DNA of 64,000 nt from Blastococcus sp. TBT05-19. GTDB lineage: Bacteria; Actinomycetota; Actinomycetes; Mycobacteriales; Geodermatophilaceae. A program made the position numbers and the translations under genes. Below are positions 1 through 7,573 of this stretch, piece by piece (within the stretch, counting starts at the first letter, position 1; each line of letters begins with the position of its first letter). The stretch is from positions 744,001-808,000 of the forward strand of contig NZ_QOHI01000001.1 in the NCBI RefSeq assembly GCF_003319095.1, in the 5' to 3' direction. The notes beneath the pieces are model-generated. The model was not told where the DNA came from and did no database searches. It worked only from the letters and a program-made list of their open reading frames with translations.

Positions 1-123
1 GCGGGGGGACCCGGGCCGGAGCCGCGCACGGCGACCAGCGCACTCAGGTCGACTGCCACTGTACGGCGGGTCGCACGCAGGGCCGTCCGCCGGAGGGTGA
101 TCTACCGCGCACGGACGGGGTCC

Positions 124-129
124 TAGGGT
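124..129 (+). promoter_or_regulatory. -10 hexamer of azlC, leaderless type
   Basis: TAGGGT ends 8 bases before the GTG start of azlC. No Shine-Dalgarno sequence lies between them, so transcription probably begins at or next to the start codon. The same geometry recurs at several genes in this window. Confidence 0.5.
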
Positions 130-136
130 CGACGCC

Positions 137-826
137 GTGCCCGCCGACCGTTCCCGCACCGTGCGCGACTCGGTCGGGCTGGGGCTCGCCGTCGGTCTGT
201 ACGGCGTGGCGTTCGGCGCCTCGGCCGACGCCGCGGGCCTGGACGCCTGGCAGGCGATGGTGCTCTCGGCGCTGATGTTCACCGGCGCCTCGCAGTTCGC
301 GCTGGTCGGGGTGCTGGGCGCGGGCGGCAGCCCGGCCGCGGCCGTGGGCAGCGCGCTGCTGCTCGGCACCCGCAACACCGTCTACGGGGTCCGGATGGCG
401 CCGCTGCTCGCGCCGCGCGGCCTGCTCCGGCGGGCCGGTGCGGCGCACTGGGTGATCGACGAGACGACGGCGATGGCCGTGGCCGCACCCGACCGGGAGA
501 CGGGCCGGCTGGCGTTCTGGGCCACCGGCGCGAGCATCTACCTCGGCTGGAACCTGATGACCCTGGTCGGCGTGCTGGGGGCCTCGGGGCTGGGCGGGAC
601 CGCCGAGGCGGCGCTGGACTCCGTCGTCCCGGCGGCCTTCCTGGCCCTCCTGTGGCCCCGCCTGCGGGCGGGGTTCGCCGAGCACGCGGTGCAGCGGCGG
701 GTGGCGGTCGGGGGCGCGGTGGTGGCCGTGGTGCTGACGCCGTTCGTGCCGCCGGGGGTGCAGGTGATCGCGGCCGCGGTGGCGGTCGCGCTGGCCGGGC
801 GGCCGCGGCGGGAGGTGCCGGCGTGA
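137..826 (+). CDS. azlC: AzlC family branched-chain amino acid exporter, large subunit
   Basis: The product (229 aa) is a polytopic inner-membrane protein and should form a branched-chain amino acid exporter with AzlD. The family hallmark is seen near residues 45-56 (LMFTGASQFALV), followed by hydrophobic helices. The length is typical of AzlC. The GTG start is supported by a -10 hexamer 8 bases upstream (leaderless). The stop overlaps the azlD start as GTGA, so the two are translationally coupled. The exported substrate cannot be told from sequence; valine/azaleucine efflux is the family precedent. Confidence 0.9.
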   Translation: MPADRSRTVRDSVGLGLAVGLYGVAFGASADAAGLDAWQAMVLSALMFTGASQFALVGVLGAGGSPAAAVGSALLLGTRNTVYGVRMAPLLAPRGLLRRAGAAHWVIDETTAMAVAAPDRETGRLAFWATGASIYLGWNLMTLVGVLGASGLGGTAEAALDSVVPAAFLALLWPRLRAGFAEHAVQRRVAVGGAVVAVVLTPFVPPGVQVIAAAVAVALAGRPRREVPA

Positions 827-1134
827 GCGGCGTCTGGATCGCCGTCGTCGTCGCGTCGCTGGGGTGCTACGCGCTCAAGCTGGCGGGGCTCTCGGTCCCC
901 GCGGGGTGGGTCGAGCAGCCCTGGGTGGCGCGGGTCGTCGACTTCGTGCCGGCCGCGCTGCTCGCCGCGCTGGTCGCCGTCCAGGCGGTCACCAGCGGCA
1001 ACGAGCTGGTCGTGGACGGCCGGTTGGCCGGGCTCGCCGTCGCGGCGCTGGCGCTGGCGCTGCGGGCCCCGTTCATCGTCGTCCTGGTGCTGGCCGGGGC
1101 GGCGGGCGCGCTGGTCCATGTCCTCATGGGCTGA
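823..1134 (+). CDS. azlD: AzlD family branched-chain amino acid exporter, small subunit
   Basis: A 103-aa hydrophobic protein with about four predicted membrane helices and the AzlD-type segment VDFVPAALLAALVAVQA near its middle. It starts at the GTG that overlaps the azlC stop (GTGA). AzlC and AzlD together form the exporter in the family, and their adjacency here supports both calls. It overlaps the next gene by 17 bp, so all three are probably one transcript. Confidence 0.88.
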   Translation: MSGVWIAVVVASLGCYALKLAGLSVPAGWVEQPWVARVVDFVPAALLAALVAVQAVTSGNELVVDGRLAGLAVAALALALRAPFIVVLVLAGAAGALVHVLMG

Positions 1135-1702
1135 GCAGCGCCGGCTGCTGCCGGGGGCGGCCGCCGGTGCGCTGGCCGGGGTCGCGGCGAAGGCGGCCGA
1201 CGAGTCCGGCTGGCGGTGGGCCGCGGATCTGGGCAGCTACCCGGCCGCCTGGGTGCTGGTCGTCGCGCTGATCGGGCACCTCGCGCCGTCGCTGCCGGCG
1301 GCCGCGATGCGGGCAGGGACCTTCTTCGCCGCCATGACGCTGGCCTACTACGCCTGGGCCGCGGTGGTCCTCGGCTTCGGCTGGAACCGGCTCCTCCCGA
1401 TCTGGCTCGCGCTGTCCGCGACGGCGGTCGCCGCCGTGGCTGCCGCCGTCCGCTGGGCCGCCGGCCGGAGCACCGCGGGCGCAGCGGTGTGGGCGCTGGC
1501 CGCCGGCATCGTGCTGGCCGGAGGAGCGGTGAGCGACGCCGGGGAGCACCCGGTCCAGGCGGCGGTCGACGTCGTGGTCGCCGCCGTCCTGGTGCTGGTC
1601 CTGCCCGACGGCACCGCGGCACGGGGCCGGGCCTGCCTGCTCCTGGCGCCGGTGACGGTGCTCGCCGGTGGGGGGCTGGCGCTGCTCCAGCAGCTGCTGT
1701 GA
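1118..1702 (+). CDS. Integral membrane protein, possibly DUF6518-like
   Basis: A 194-aa protein rich in Ala, Val and Leu with five or six likely membrane helices. No catalytic motif is visible. It resembles the small actinobacterial DUF6518 membrane family, but this is recognition by general pattern only. The ATG start lies inside the 3' end of azlD (17-bp overlap), which suggests co-transcription with the exporter. The gene ends 13 bp from the end of the convergent aquaporin gene. No function is proposed. Confidence 0.65.
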   Translation: MSSWAEQRRLLPGAAAGALAGVAAKAADESGWRWAADLGSYPAAWVLVVALIGHLAPSLPAAAMRAGTFFAAMTLAYYAWAAVVLGFGWNRLLPIWLALSATAVAAVAAAVRWAAGRSTAGAAVWALAAGIVLAGGAVSDAGEHPVQAAVDVVVAAVLVLVLPDGTAARGRACLLLAPVTVLAGGGLALLQQLL

Positions 1703-1715
1703 GCGCCGCCGGGGG

Positions 1716-2471
1716 TCACTCCGGCGGTTCGCCGGTGGCCAGGACCCGGTCGTAGAGGAGTGCCGCGAGGACGCCGCCCAGCGTGGGGGCGACCAGGTAC
1801 AGCCACAGCGGCGCGAGCTCGCCGGCCAGCAGGTCCGGGCCGAACGCGCGGGCCGGGTTCACCGCTCCGCCGGTGAGCGGGCCGGCCACGAAGATGCCGG
1901 CCGCCAGCGCGAAGCCGACGGCGACCGGCGCGATCGAGCCCTCCGCCCGGTCGTCGGTCGCCACCGCGATGACCACGAGCACCAGCAGGAAGGTCACCAG
2001 CAGCTCGACCAGGAACGCCCGACCCCAGGAGACGCCGTCGGCGGGCACGGTGGCCCCGAGCTTCCCCTCGGCCCGGGCCGCGGCGCCGTAGCAGGCCCAG
2101 GTGGCGAGAGCACCGACGACGCCGCCGGCGAGCTGCGCGGCCACGTAGCTGCCCGCCGCGCGCCACGGGAAGCGTCCGCTGGCGGCGAGCCCCAGGGTCA
2201 CCGCCGGGTTCACGTGGCAGCCCGAGACGTGGCCGAACGCCGCGGCGAGCGCCACCAGCGTCACCCCGAACGCGAGGACGACGGCGAGCGGCTCGTACCC
2301 CCGGCCCGTGGCGCTCGCGACCGCCGCGCTCGTGCCGACGAACACGAGCAGCGCCGTGCCGACGAACTCCGTGACCGACGCGCGGACCAGGCGCGTCCCG
2401 ATCTCGCTGCCGTACAACCCTCTGCTGCTGCCGCGGACGCCCCGCGGCGTGCCGGTACCCGTCGCACCCAT
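1716..2471 (-). CDS. MIP family aquaporin/aquaglyceroporin
   Basis: A 251-aa membrane channel with both NPA motifs: HVNPAVT (NPA at 88-90) and AVNPARAF (NPA at 205-207). Helices follow the MIP pattern. Aligned by eye with E. coli AqpZ, the selectivity filter is F68, I193, G202, R208. AqpZ has F, H, T, R, so the water-specific histidine is replaced and the pore may be wider (glycerol or other small solutes). The ATG at 2471 is preferred over an upstream in-frame start because a G-run Shine-Dalgarno precedes it. It stands alone, convergent to the azl genes. Confidence 0.9.
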   Translation of the reverse strand: MGATGTGTPRGVRGSSRGLYGSEIGTRLVRASVTEFVGTALLVFVGTSAAVASATGRGYEPLAVVLAFGVTLVALAAAFGHVSGCHVNPAVTLGLAASGRFPWRAAGSYVAAQLAGGVVGALATWACYGAAARAEGKLGATVPADGVSWGRAFLVELLVTFLLVLVVIAVATDDRAEGSIAPVAVGFALAAGIFVAGPLTGGAVNPARAFGPDLLAGELAPLWLYLVAPTLGGVLAALLYDRVLATGEPPE

Positions 2472-2556
2472 GTGATCGTGCCCCCCGTGAGCGCCCGCCA
2501 CCGCCGGCGGACGCGTCTCGGGATGCCCAGCCTCGGCCGGGCGACACATGCGGAGG

Positions 2557-3078
2557 TCAGCCGACCGGGTCGCGCTTCTTCTTCGCCTTCTTCTCGCGGC
2601 GGTCGGCGTCCTCGCCGTCGTCGCTGCTCATCCGGTTGAGCTCGCCGCGGATGAAGTCGCGGGTCGCCAGCTCGCCGATCGCCACGCGCAGGGCGGCGAG
2701 CTCCCGGGCCACGTACTCGGTGTCGGCCCGGGTCTGGGCGGCACGCGCCCGGTCCTCCTCGGCCTGCACCCGGTCGCGGTCGGCCTGCCGGTTCTGCGCG
2801 AGCAGGATCAGCGGGGCGGCGTACGCGGCCTGGGTGGAGAACGCCAGGTTCAGCAGGATGAAGGGGTAGGGGTCCCAGCGGAGCTTCACCGCGAAGACGT
2901 TCAGCCCGATCCAGACCAGCACGACGAGCGTCTGGACGGCGAGGAAGCGGCCGGTGCCCAGGAAGCGGGCGATGCTCTCGGCGAACTGGCCCACGGCGTC
3001 GGGGTTGAAGCGCAGGAAGCTGCCGAACCGGGAGGAGCTGCCGCGCGGGACGTCGAGGCGCTGGGGGGAGTCAGCCAC
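2557..3078 (-). CDS. DUF1003 family membrane protein
   Basis: A 173-aa protein with an N-terminal soluble part, two membrane helices (about residues 45-95, including VQTLVVLVWIGLNVFAV and the LNLAFSTQAAYAAPLILLAQNR segment typical of DUF1003) and a charged helical tail ending in a Lys/Arg-rich stretch. The GTG start overlaps the stop of the MgtE-like gene by 8 bp, so the two proteins are coupled. DUF1003 has no established biochemical role. The pairing suggests the soluble MgtE-like protein acts with this membrane partner. Confidence 0.85.
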   Translation of the reverse strand: MADSPQRLDVPRGSSSRFGSFLRFNPDAVGQFAESIARFLGTGRFLAVQTLVVLVWIGLNVFAVKLRWDPYPFILLNLAFSTQAAYAAPLILLAQNRQADRDRVQAEEDRARAAQTRADTEYVARELAALRVAIGELATRDFIRGELNRMSSDDGEDADRREKKAKKKRDPVG

Positions 3079-4309
3079 GTCGTGACCGCTCCCGCCAGTC
3101 GTCGGGGAGCAGGTGGTCCAGGACGTCGTCCACGCTGACCGCGCCCACGAGCCGGCCCTTGTCGTCGACCACGGGTGCGGCCACCAGGTTGTACGTCGCG
3201 AAGTAGTGGGTCACCTCGGCCAGCGGCGCCTCCGGCCGCAGCGGCTCCAGGTCGTCGAGCACCCCGCTGACCAGCGTCGACGGGGGCTCGCGCAGCAGCC
3301 GCTGGATGTGCGCCAGGCCCAGGTAGCGGCCGGTCGGCGTGGCCGAGGGCGGGCGGCAGACGTACACCTGGCTGGCCAGCGAGGGCGTCAGCTCCTCCTG
3401 GCGCACCCGGGCCAGCGCCTCGGCGATGGTCGCGTCGGGCGCGAGGATCACCGGCTCGCTGGTCATGAGCCCACCGGCGGTGTCCTCGGAGTACTTGAGC
3501 AGCTGGCGCACCGACTCGGCCTCGTCGGGCTCCATGAGCTCCAGCAGCCGGTTGCGGTCGACGTTGGAGAGCTCGGACAGCAGGTCGGCGGCGTCGTCGG
3601 GGTCCATCTCCTCGAGGACGTCGGCGGCGCGGCTGTCCTCCAGGGTGCCCAGGATGGTGATCTGCTCGGCCTCGGGCAGCTCACCCAGCACGGCGGCCAG
3701 CCGCTCGTCGTCCATGGCCTCGGCGACCTCGTGCCGGCGCTTGATCGGCAGCTCCTGCAGCGCGTGCGCCACGTCCGCGGCGTTGAGCTCGCGGTAGGTG
3801 GCGATCAGCGTCTCGGCGCCCTGCCCCGTCTGCGGCAGGGCCAGCCCGGTCACCTCGTCCCAGGCGACCTGGTGCAGCTGCCCGCGGCGGCCGATCCGGC
3901 CGGGCTCCTGGACGGCGAGGCGGGAGAGCACCCAGTCGCCGGTGCGGGTCTGCTCCATGCCGGCGTCGACGACGTGCGCCGGCCGGCCGGACTCGTTGAT
4001 CGTCACCTGCCGGTCGAGCAGCTCGCCGAGCACGAGGGTCTCCCCGGCCCGCTGCTCGAACCGCTTGAGGTTCAGCGTGCCCGAGGCGAGCATCACCGCA
4101 CCCGGGTCGATCGCGGTGACCCGGCCCATGGGCACGAAGATCCGCCGGCGGGCCACGACCTCCACCACGACGCCGAGGACGCGGGGCGGGGCGGTGCCGA
4201 CGCGCAGCGCGATGACGATGTCGCGCACCTTGCCCACGCGGTCGCCGTTCGGGTCGAAGACGGTCAGGCTCGCCAGCCGGGACACGTAGGCCCTGGTCAC
4301 GGTGCTCAC
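3071..4309 (-). CDS. PRC-barrel / MgtE N-terminal / CBS-pair protein lacking the transport domain
   Basis: A 412-aa soluble protein. Residues ~1-165 contain PRC-barrel-like segments (GDRVGKVRDI). Residues ~175-275 are an MgtE superhelical N-domain with repeats such as EEMDPDDAADLLSEL. Residues ~280-405 are two CBS motifs (GLMTSEPVILAPDATIAEAL and AAPVVDDKGRLVGAVSVDDVLDHL). The roughly 180-residue, five-helix Mg2+ channel domain of true MgtE is absent, so it is not a transporter by itself. The downstream, overlapping DUF1003 gene may supply membrane attachment. The GTG start follows GAGGAGGG. CBS pairs usually bind adenine nucleotides and the MgtE-N domain senses Mg2+ in known family members. 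Confidence 0.87.
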   Translation of the reverse strand: MSTVTRAYVSRLASLTVFDPNGDRVGKVRDIVIALRVGTAPPRVLGVVVEVVARRRIFVPMGRVTAIDPGAVMLASGTLNLKRFEQRAGETLVLGELLDRQVTINESGRPAHVVDAGMEQTRTGDWVLSRLAVQEPGRIGRRGQLHQVAWDEVTGLALPQTGQGAETLIATYRELNAADVAHALQELPIKRRHEVAEAMDDERLAAVLGELPEAEQITILGTLEDSRAADVLEEMDPDDAADLLSELSNVDRNRLLELMEPDEAESVRQLLKYSEDTAGGLMTSEPVILAPDATIAEALARVRQEELTPSLASQVYVCRPPSATPTGRYLGLAHIQRLLREPPSTLVSGVLDDLEPLRPEAPLAEVTHYFATYNLVAAPVVDDKGRLVGAVSVDDVLDHLLPDDWRERSRRG

Positions 4310-4412
4310 GGGACCCTCCTCGGCGGCGCTCGTCGGCCCCTCGATCGGGGTGCGGTGTCCTCCGGTGACCTCGCACGTGGAGGCACCGAGCGCTGAGGTT
4401 ACCGTCGCAGCC

Positions 4413-5282
4413 GTGGCCGCCCGGGAAACGCTGGACTACGAGATCGTGGACGTGTTCGCCCCGCGGGCGTTCGCCGGCAATCCGCTGGCCGTCGTGTTCG
4501 ACGCCGACGACCTGAGCACCGAGCAGTGCCAGGCGCTGGCGAACGAGTTCCACCTGTCGGAGACCTCGTTCCTCTGCGCCCCGACCGAGCCCGGCGCTGA
4601 CTACCGGGTGCGGATCTTCACCACCGCGACCGAGCTGCCCTTCGCCGGGCACCCGAGCGTCGGCGCTGCCCACACGCTGGTGCGCACCGGCCGGCTGGCC
4701 GCCGGCGCGCTGCGCCAGGAGTGCGGCGCCGGCGTCCTCGACGTCGTGGTGGACGGCGACGGCGCGACGCTGACCGGCGGCCGGCCGACGCTGGCCGACG
4801 GCCCGGCCGCCGAGGAGCTGGCCCGCGCGATGGGGCTGGCCCCGGGCGACGCCACCGGCGTGCCGGTCGCGCTCGCCGGCTGCGGCCTGCCGTTCTCCTA
4901 CCTGTCCGTCACCCGCGAGGCGGTCGACCGCGCGGTGCCGGACAAGGCGGCGCTGCGCGGGCTGGGCGTGGGGGAGGGGGTCTCGGTGCTCTCCTGGGAC
5001 GCCGCGACCTCCACCGCCTACGCGCGGGTCTTCGCCCAGGACGACGCCTGGGAGGACCCGGCCACCGGCTCGGCCGCCCTGGGCACCGGCGTGTGGCTGG
5101 TCGAGAGCGGGCTGCTGGCCGGCGAGGGGACGTCGGCCTACACGATCCGGCAGGGCGAGGCGATGGGCCGGCCGTCGGTGCTGGAGTGCACCGTCACGGC
5201 CGACGGCGCCGTCGCGGTCGGGGCGACCGTGCGCGGCGCGGTCGTGCCGGTGGCCGGCGGGCGCATCCGGGTCCCCTCCTGA
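4413..5282 (+). CDS. PhzF family isomerase/epimerase
   Basis: A 289-aa protein of the PhzF/diaminopimelate-epimerase-like fold. Visible family motifs are the N-terminal VDVFAPRAFAGNPLAVV, the SETSFL segment with the likely catalytic Glu, RIFTTATELPFAGHPSVGAA and the C-terminal DPATGSAA anion-binding loop. The GTG at 4413 is chosen because a -10-like TACCGT ends 8 bases before it, implying a leaderless mRNA. An earlier in-frame start has no support. The substrate is unknown; relatives include phenazine-pathway PhzF and many uncharacterised enzymes. The EamA transporter gene follows without a gap. Confidence 0.88.
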   Translation: MAARETLDYEIVDVFAPRAFAGNPLAVVFDADDLSTEQCQALANEFHLSETSFLCAPTEPGADYRVRIFTTATELPFAGHPSVGAAHTLVRTGRLAAGALRQECGAGVLDVVVDGDGATLTGGRPTLADGPAAEELARAMGLAPGDATGVPVALAGCGLPFSYLSVTREAVDRAVPDKAALRGLGVGEGVSVLSWDAATSTAYARVFAQDDAWEDPATGSAALGTGVWLVESGLLAGEGTSAYTIRQGEAMGRPSVLECTVTADGAVAVGATVRGAVVPVAGGRIRVPS

Positions 5283-6199
5283 ACGCCACCGCGGCGGCCT
5301 GGGACCTGCACCGGCCGGGCACCCGCGACGTCGGGCTGCTGTCCCTGGCGGTGGTCGGGGTGTCGCTGTCCGCGCCGCTGACCGCCATGGTGACCGCGCC
5401 GATGCTCGCGCTGGCCTTCTGGCGCAACGCCGCCGGTGCCGCGGCGCTCCTGCCGGTGCTCCTGACCCGCGAGCGGACGACGCTCACCGGCCTGCGCCCC
5501 CGCGACCTGACCAGCTCCGTCGTCGCCGGGTTGTTCCTCGCCGCCCACTTCGCCTCGTGGCTGCCGAGCCTGTCGATGACGACGGTGGCGGCGTCGGTCG
5601 CGCTGGTGACCACCACGCCGATCTGGACGGCGCTGGCCGCCCGCGTCTCCGGCGTGCACCTCCCGGCCGCGGTCTGGTGGGGGCTGCTGCTCGCCTTCGC
5701 CGGCGTCGTCCTCATCGTCGGGGTGGACGTCACGGTGAGCACCGAGGCCCTGCTCGGCGACGGGCTGGCGCTGCTCGGGGCCATCTGCGCCGGGGGCTAC
5801 GTGCTGGCCGGGGCCCGCGCCCGCCAGCGGCTGGCGACCTCGGCCTACGCGGTGGTCTGCTACTCGGTCTGCGCGGTGGTCATCGCCGTCTCCGCGCTGG
5901 TGGTCGACGTGCCGCTGGCCGGCTTCGAGGCCCGCGACTGGTGGCTGATCGCCGGGATCACCGTCTCGGCCCAGCTCTTCGGCCACACGCTGCTCAACCT
6001 GGTGCTGTCCTCGGTCGGGCCGACGGTCGTGAGCCTGGCCGTCCTGCTCGAGGTCCCCGGCGCGCTGCTGTTCGCCCTGGTCCTGCTGGGTCAGGTGCCG
6101 CCGCTGCTGGCCCTGCCCGGCGTGCTGCTGGCCGTCGCCGGGGTGGCGATCGTCATCCGGGCGAGCCGCCCCGCCACCCTGGTCGAGCCCGCCACCTGA
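5279..6199 (+). CDS. EamA/DMT superfamily transporter
   Basis: A roughly 306-aa, ten-helix drug/metabolite transporter. Two EamA repeats are evident: one ending near AGVVLIVGVDV and one ending near VAGVAIVIRA, with the helix-9 type segment VVSLAVLLEVPGALLFAL. The start is uncertain. No ATG or GTG lies near the beginning of the conserved region, and a CTG at 5279 overlapping the phzF stop (CTGA) would give a natural N-terminus; an internal GTG in the first helix is the alternative. It is probably coupled to the PhzF-like gene and could export its product, but this is inferred only from position. Confidence 0.8.
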   Translation: MNATAAAWDLHRPGTRDVGLLSLAVVGVSLSAPLTAMVTAPMLALAFWRNAAGAAALLPVLLTRERTTLTGLRPRDLTSSVVAGLFLAAHFASWLPSLSMTTVAASVALVTTTPIWTALAARVSGVHLPAAVWWGLLLAFAGVVLIVGVDVTVSTEALLGDGLALLGAICAGGYVLAGARARQRLATSAYAVVCYSVCAVVIAVSALVVDVPLAGFEARDWWLIAGITVSAQLFGHTLLNLVLSSVGPTVVSLAVLLEVPGALLFALVLLGQVPPLLALPGVLLAVAGVAIVIRASRPATLVEPAT

Positions 6200-6206
6200 C
6201 GAAGGA

Positions 6207-6257
6207 CCCCGTCGCCCCCCACCGCTCGCGAGCTCGCGGTGGGCCCCTGCGACGGGG
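6207..6257. terminator. Long inverted repeat, probable terminator
   Basis: CCCCGTCG (6207-6214) pairs with CGACGGGG (6250-6257). Inside it, CCCACCG pairs with CGGTGGG, and the tip contains the palindrome CGCGAGCTCGCG. It lies 8 bp after the EamA stop and before the next gene. No T-run follows, as is common in actinomycete terminators. Confidence 0.7.
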
Positions 6258-6299
6258 CCGTGGGGCGCGGTGTCACATCCCGGGCGGTTGCGTCGTCCG

Positions 6300-6752
6300 A
6301 TGGGCATGACACCGACCGCACGCCGCACCCTGCTGTGGCTCCTCGTCGTCCTGGGCCTGTACGTCGGCCTCTGGGCGGCGGTGTTCCCCGCATCGTTCTA
6401 CGAGTCGTTCCCCGGACCCTTCAGCTCCTGGGTCGCCGCCGACGGCCCCTACAACGAGCACCTCGTCCGGGACGTCGGGACGTTCAACCTGGGGCTGGCC
6501 GCGGCATCGGCGGCGGCCGCCCGCTACCGCGACCGTCGGCCCGGCCTCGTCGTCGCGCTCGCCTGGATCGTCTCCTCGGTGCCCCACCTCGGCTACCACC
6601 TGCACCACCTGACGGGTCTGGGCCTCGTCGACGCCGTCGCGCAGGTGGTCGCGCTGAGCCTCGCGCTCGTGCTCTCCGTCCCGCTGCTGCTCCCCGACCG
6701 GACGGTCGCGATGACCGACGGGACCGTCGCCGGAGGGGTGGTCGCCCGATGA
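6300..6752 (+). CDS. Small integral membrane protein, unknown family
   Basis: A 150-aa protein with about four hydrophobic helices: residues 8-28, a segment near 60-75, one near 85-100 and one near 115-135. His-rich text (PHLGYHLHHLTG) lies between the third and fourth helices. Two close ATG codons (6300 and 6306) could start it; 6300 is taken. Its stop overlaps the start of the reductase gene (ATGA), so the pair forms an operon. Short four-helix proteins of this kind often accompany NAD(P)-binding reductases, but no function can be assigned. Confidence 0.7.
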   Translation: MGMTPTARRTLLWLLVVLGLYVGLWAAVFPASFYESFPGPFSSWVAADGPYNEHLVRDVGTFNLGLAAASAAAARYRDRRPGLVVALAWIVSSVPHLGYHLHHLTGLGLVDAVAQVVALSLALVLSVPLLLPDRTVAMTDGTVAGGVVAR

Positions 6753-7495
6753 GGATCGCCGTCGCCGGCGGGACCGGCACCGTGGGCCGCCACGTCGTGG
6801 ACGTCGCCGGCGAGCGAGGGCACGACGTCCGCGTCCTGTCGCGCTCCCGCGGGGTGGACCTGGTCGACGGCACCGGGCTCGACGCGGTTCTGGAAGGGGT
6901 CGACGCCGTCGTGGACGTGGCCTCGGTCATGACGCAGTCGGCGGAGGCGTCGATCCGGTTCTTCCGGACCGTCTCCACCAACCTGCTGGCTGCCGGGGCC
7001 CGGGCCGCCGTCGCGCACCACGTCGCGCTGTCGATCGTCGGCGTCGACCGCGCGCCGCTCGGCTACTACGCCGGCAAGGTGGCGCAGGAGGACCTGGTGT
7101 CGACCGGTCCTGTGCCCTGGACCCTGCTGCGGGCGACCCAGTTCCACGAGTTCGCGGAGCAGCTCTTCCGTCAGCTGGCGATCGGTCCGCTCCACCCGGT
7201 CCCGGTGATGAGGTCGCAGCCGGTGGCGGCCCGGGAGGTGGCCGAGCGGCTGGTCGCCCTGTCCGAGGCCGGGCCGGCCGGGCGGGTGCCCGACCTGGCG
7301 GGCCCCGAGGTCCTGCGCATGAGCGCGATGGTCCGGGCCTACGCGCGGGCCACCGGGCGGGGAGCGGTCGTGCTGCCCGTCCCGCTGCCCGGGGCGCTCG
7401 GGAGGGCGTTCCGCGACGGCACCCTCACCGCCGGGCCGGACGCCGATCGGGGCGTGCGGACCTTCGCCGGGTGGGTCGCCGGGCTGTCCGGGTGA
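6749..7495 (+). CDS. NAD(P)H-binding atypical SDR family protein (NmrA-like)
   Basis: A 248-aa Rossmann-fold protein. The N-terminal nucleotide-binding motif is IAVAGGTGTVGRHV (residues ~3-16). Downstream are VVDVASVM and the HHVALSIVGVDRAPLGYYAGKVAQEDLV segment with the Y-x3-K found in extended/atypical SDRs of the NmrA/ycf39 type. It is coupled to the upstream membrane protein by ATGA. Substrate unknown; family members reduce quinones or small ketones, or act as redox sensors. Confidence 0.85.
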   Translation: MRIAVAGGTGTVGRHVVDVAGERGHDVRVLSRSRGVDLVDGTGLDAVLEGVDAVVDVASVMTQSAEASIRFFRTVSTNLLAAGARAAVAHHVALSIVGVDRAPLGYYAGKVAQEDLVSTGPVPWTLLRATQFHEFAEQLFRQLAIGPLHPVPVMRSQPVAAREVAERLVALSEAGPAGRVPDLAGPEVLRMSAMVRAYARATGRGAVVLPVPLPGALGRAFRDGTLTAGPDADRGVRTFAGWVAGLSG

Positions 7496-7529
7496 TCAAC
7501 GCCCTGGCGCGCGCGACGAGGGCCATCGC

Positions 7530-7543
7530 TACTCTCCGGTAGC
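7530..7543 (+). promoter_or_regulatory. -10 element plus CCGGTA motif, shared with the 10.5-kb dehydrogenase
   Basis: TACTCTCCGGTAGC lies 31 bases upstream of the CoA lyase start. Upstream of the acyl-CoA dehydrogenase at 10583 the corresponding sequence is TACTCGCCGGTAAC (10540-10553). The first six bases can serve as a -10 hexamer. The outer TAC...GTA is an imperfect palindrome that could be a repressor site. Confidence 0.4.
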
Positions 7544-7573
7544 TGACCGACCCATCGACATAGCGGAGGCACC

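Noticed and set aside
1-63. Possible start of a divergent gene running off the left edge
   Set aside because: A minus-strand TACAGT (58-63) and GTG codons are present, but fewer than 50 bases remain and no recognisable protein start can be read.
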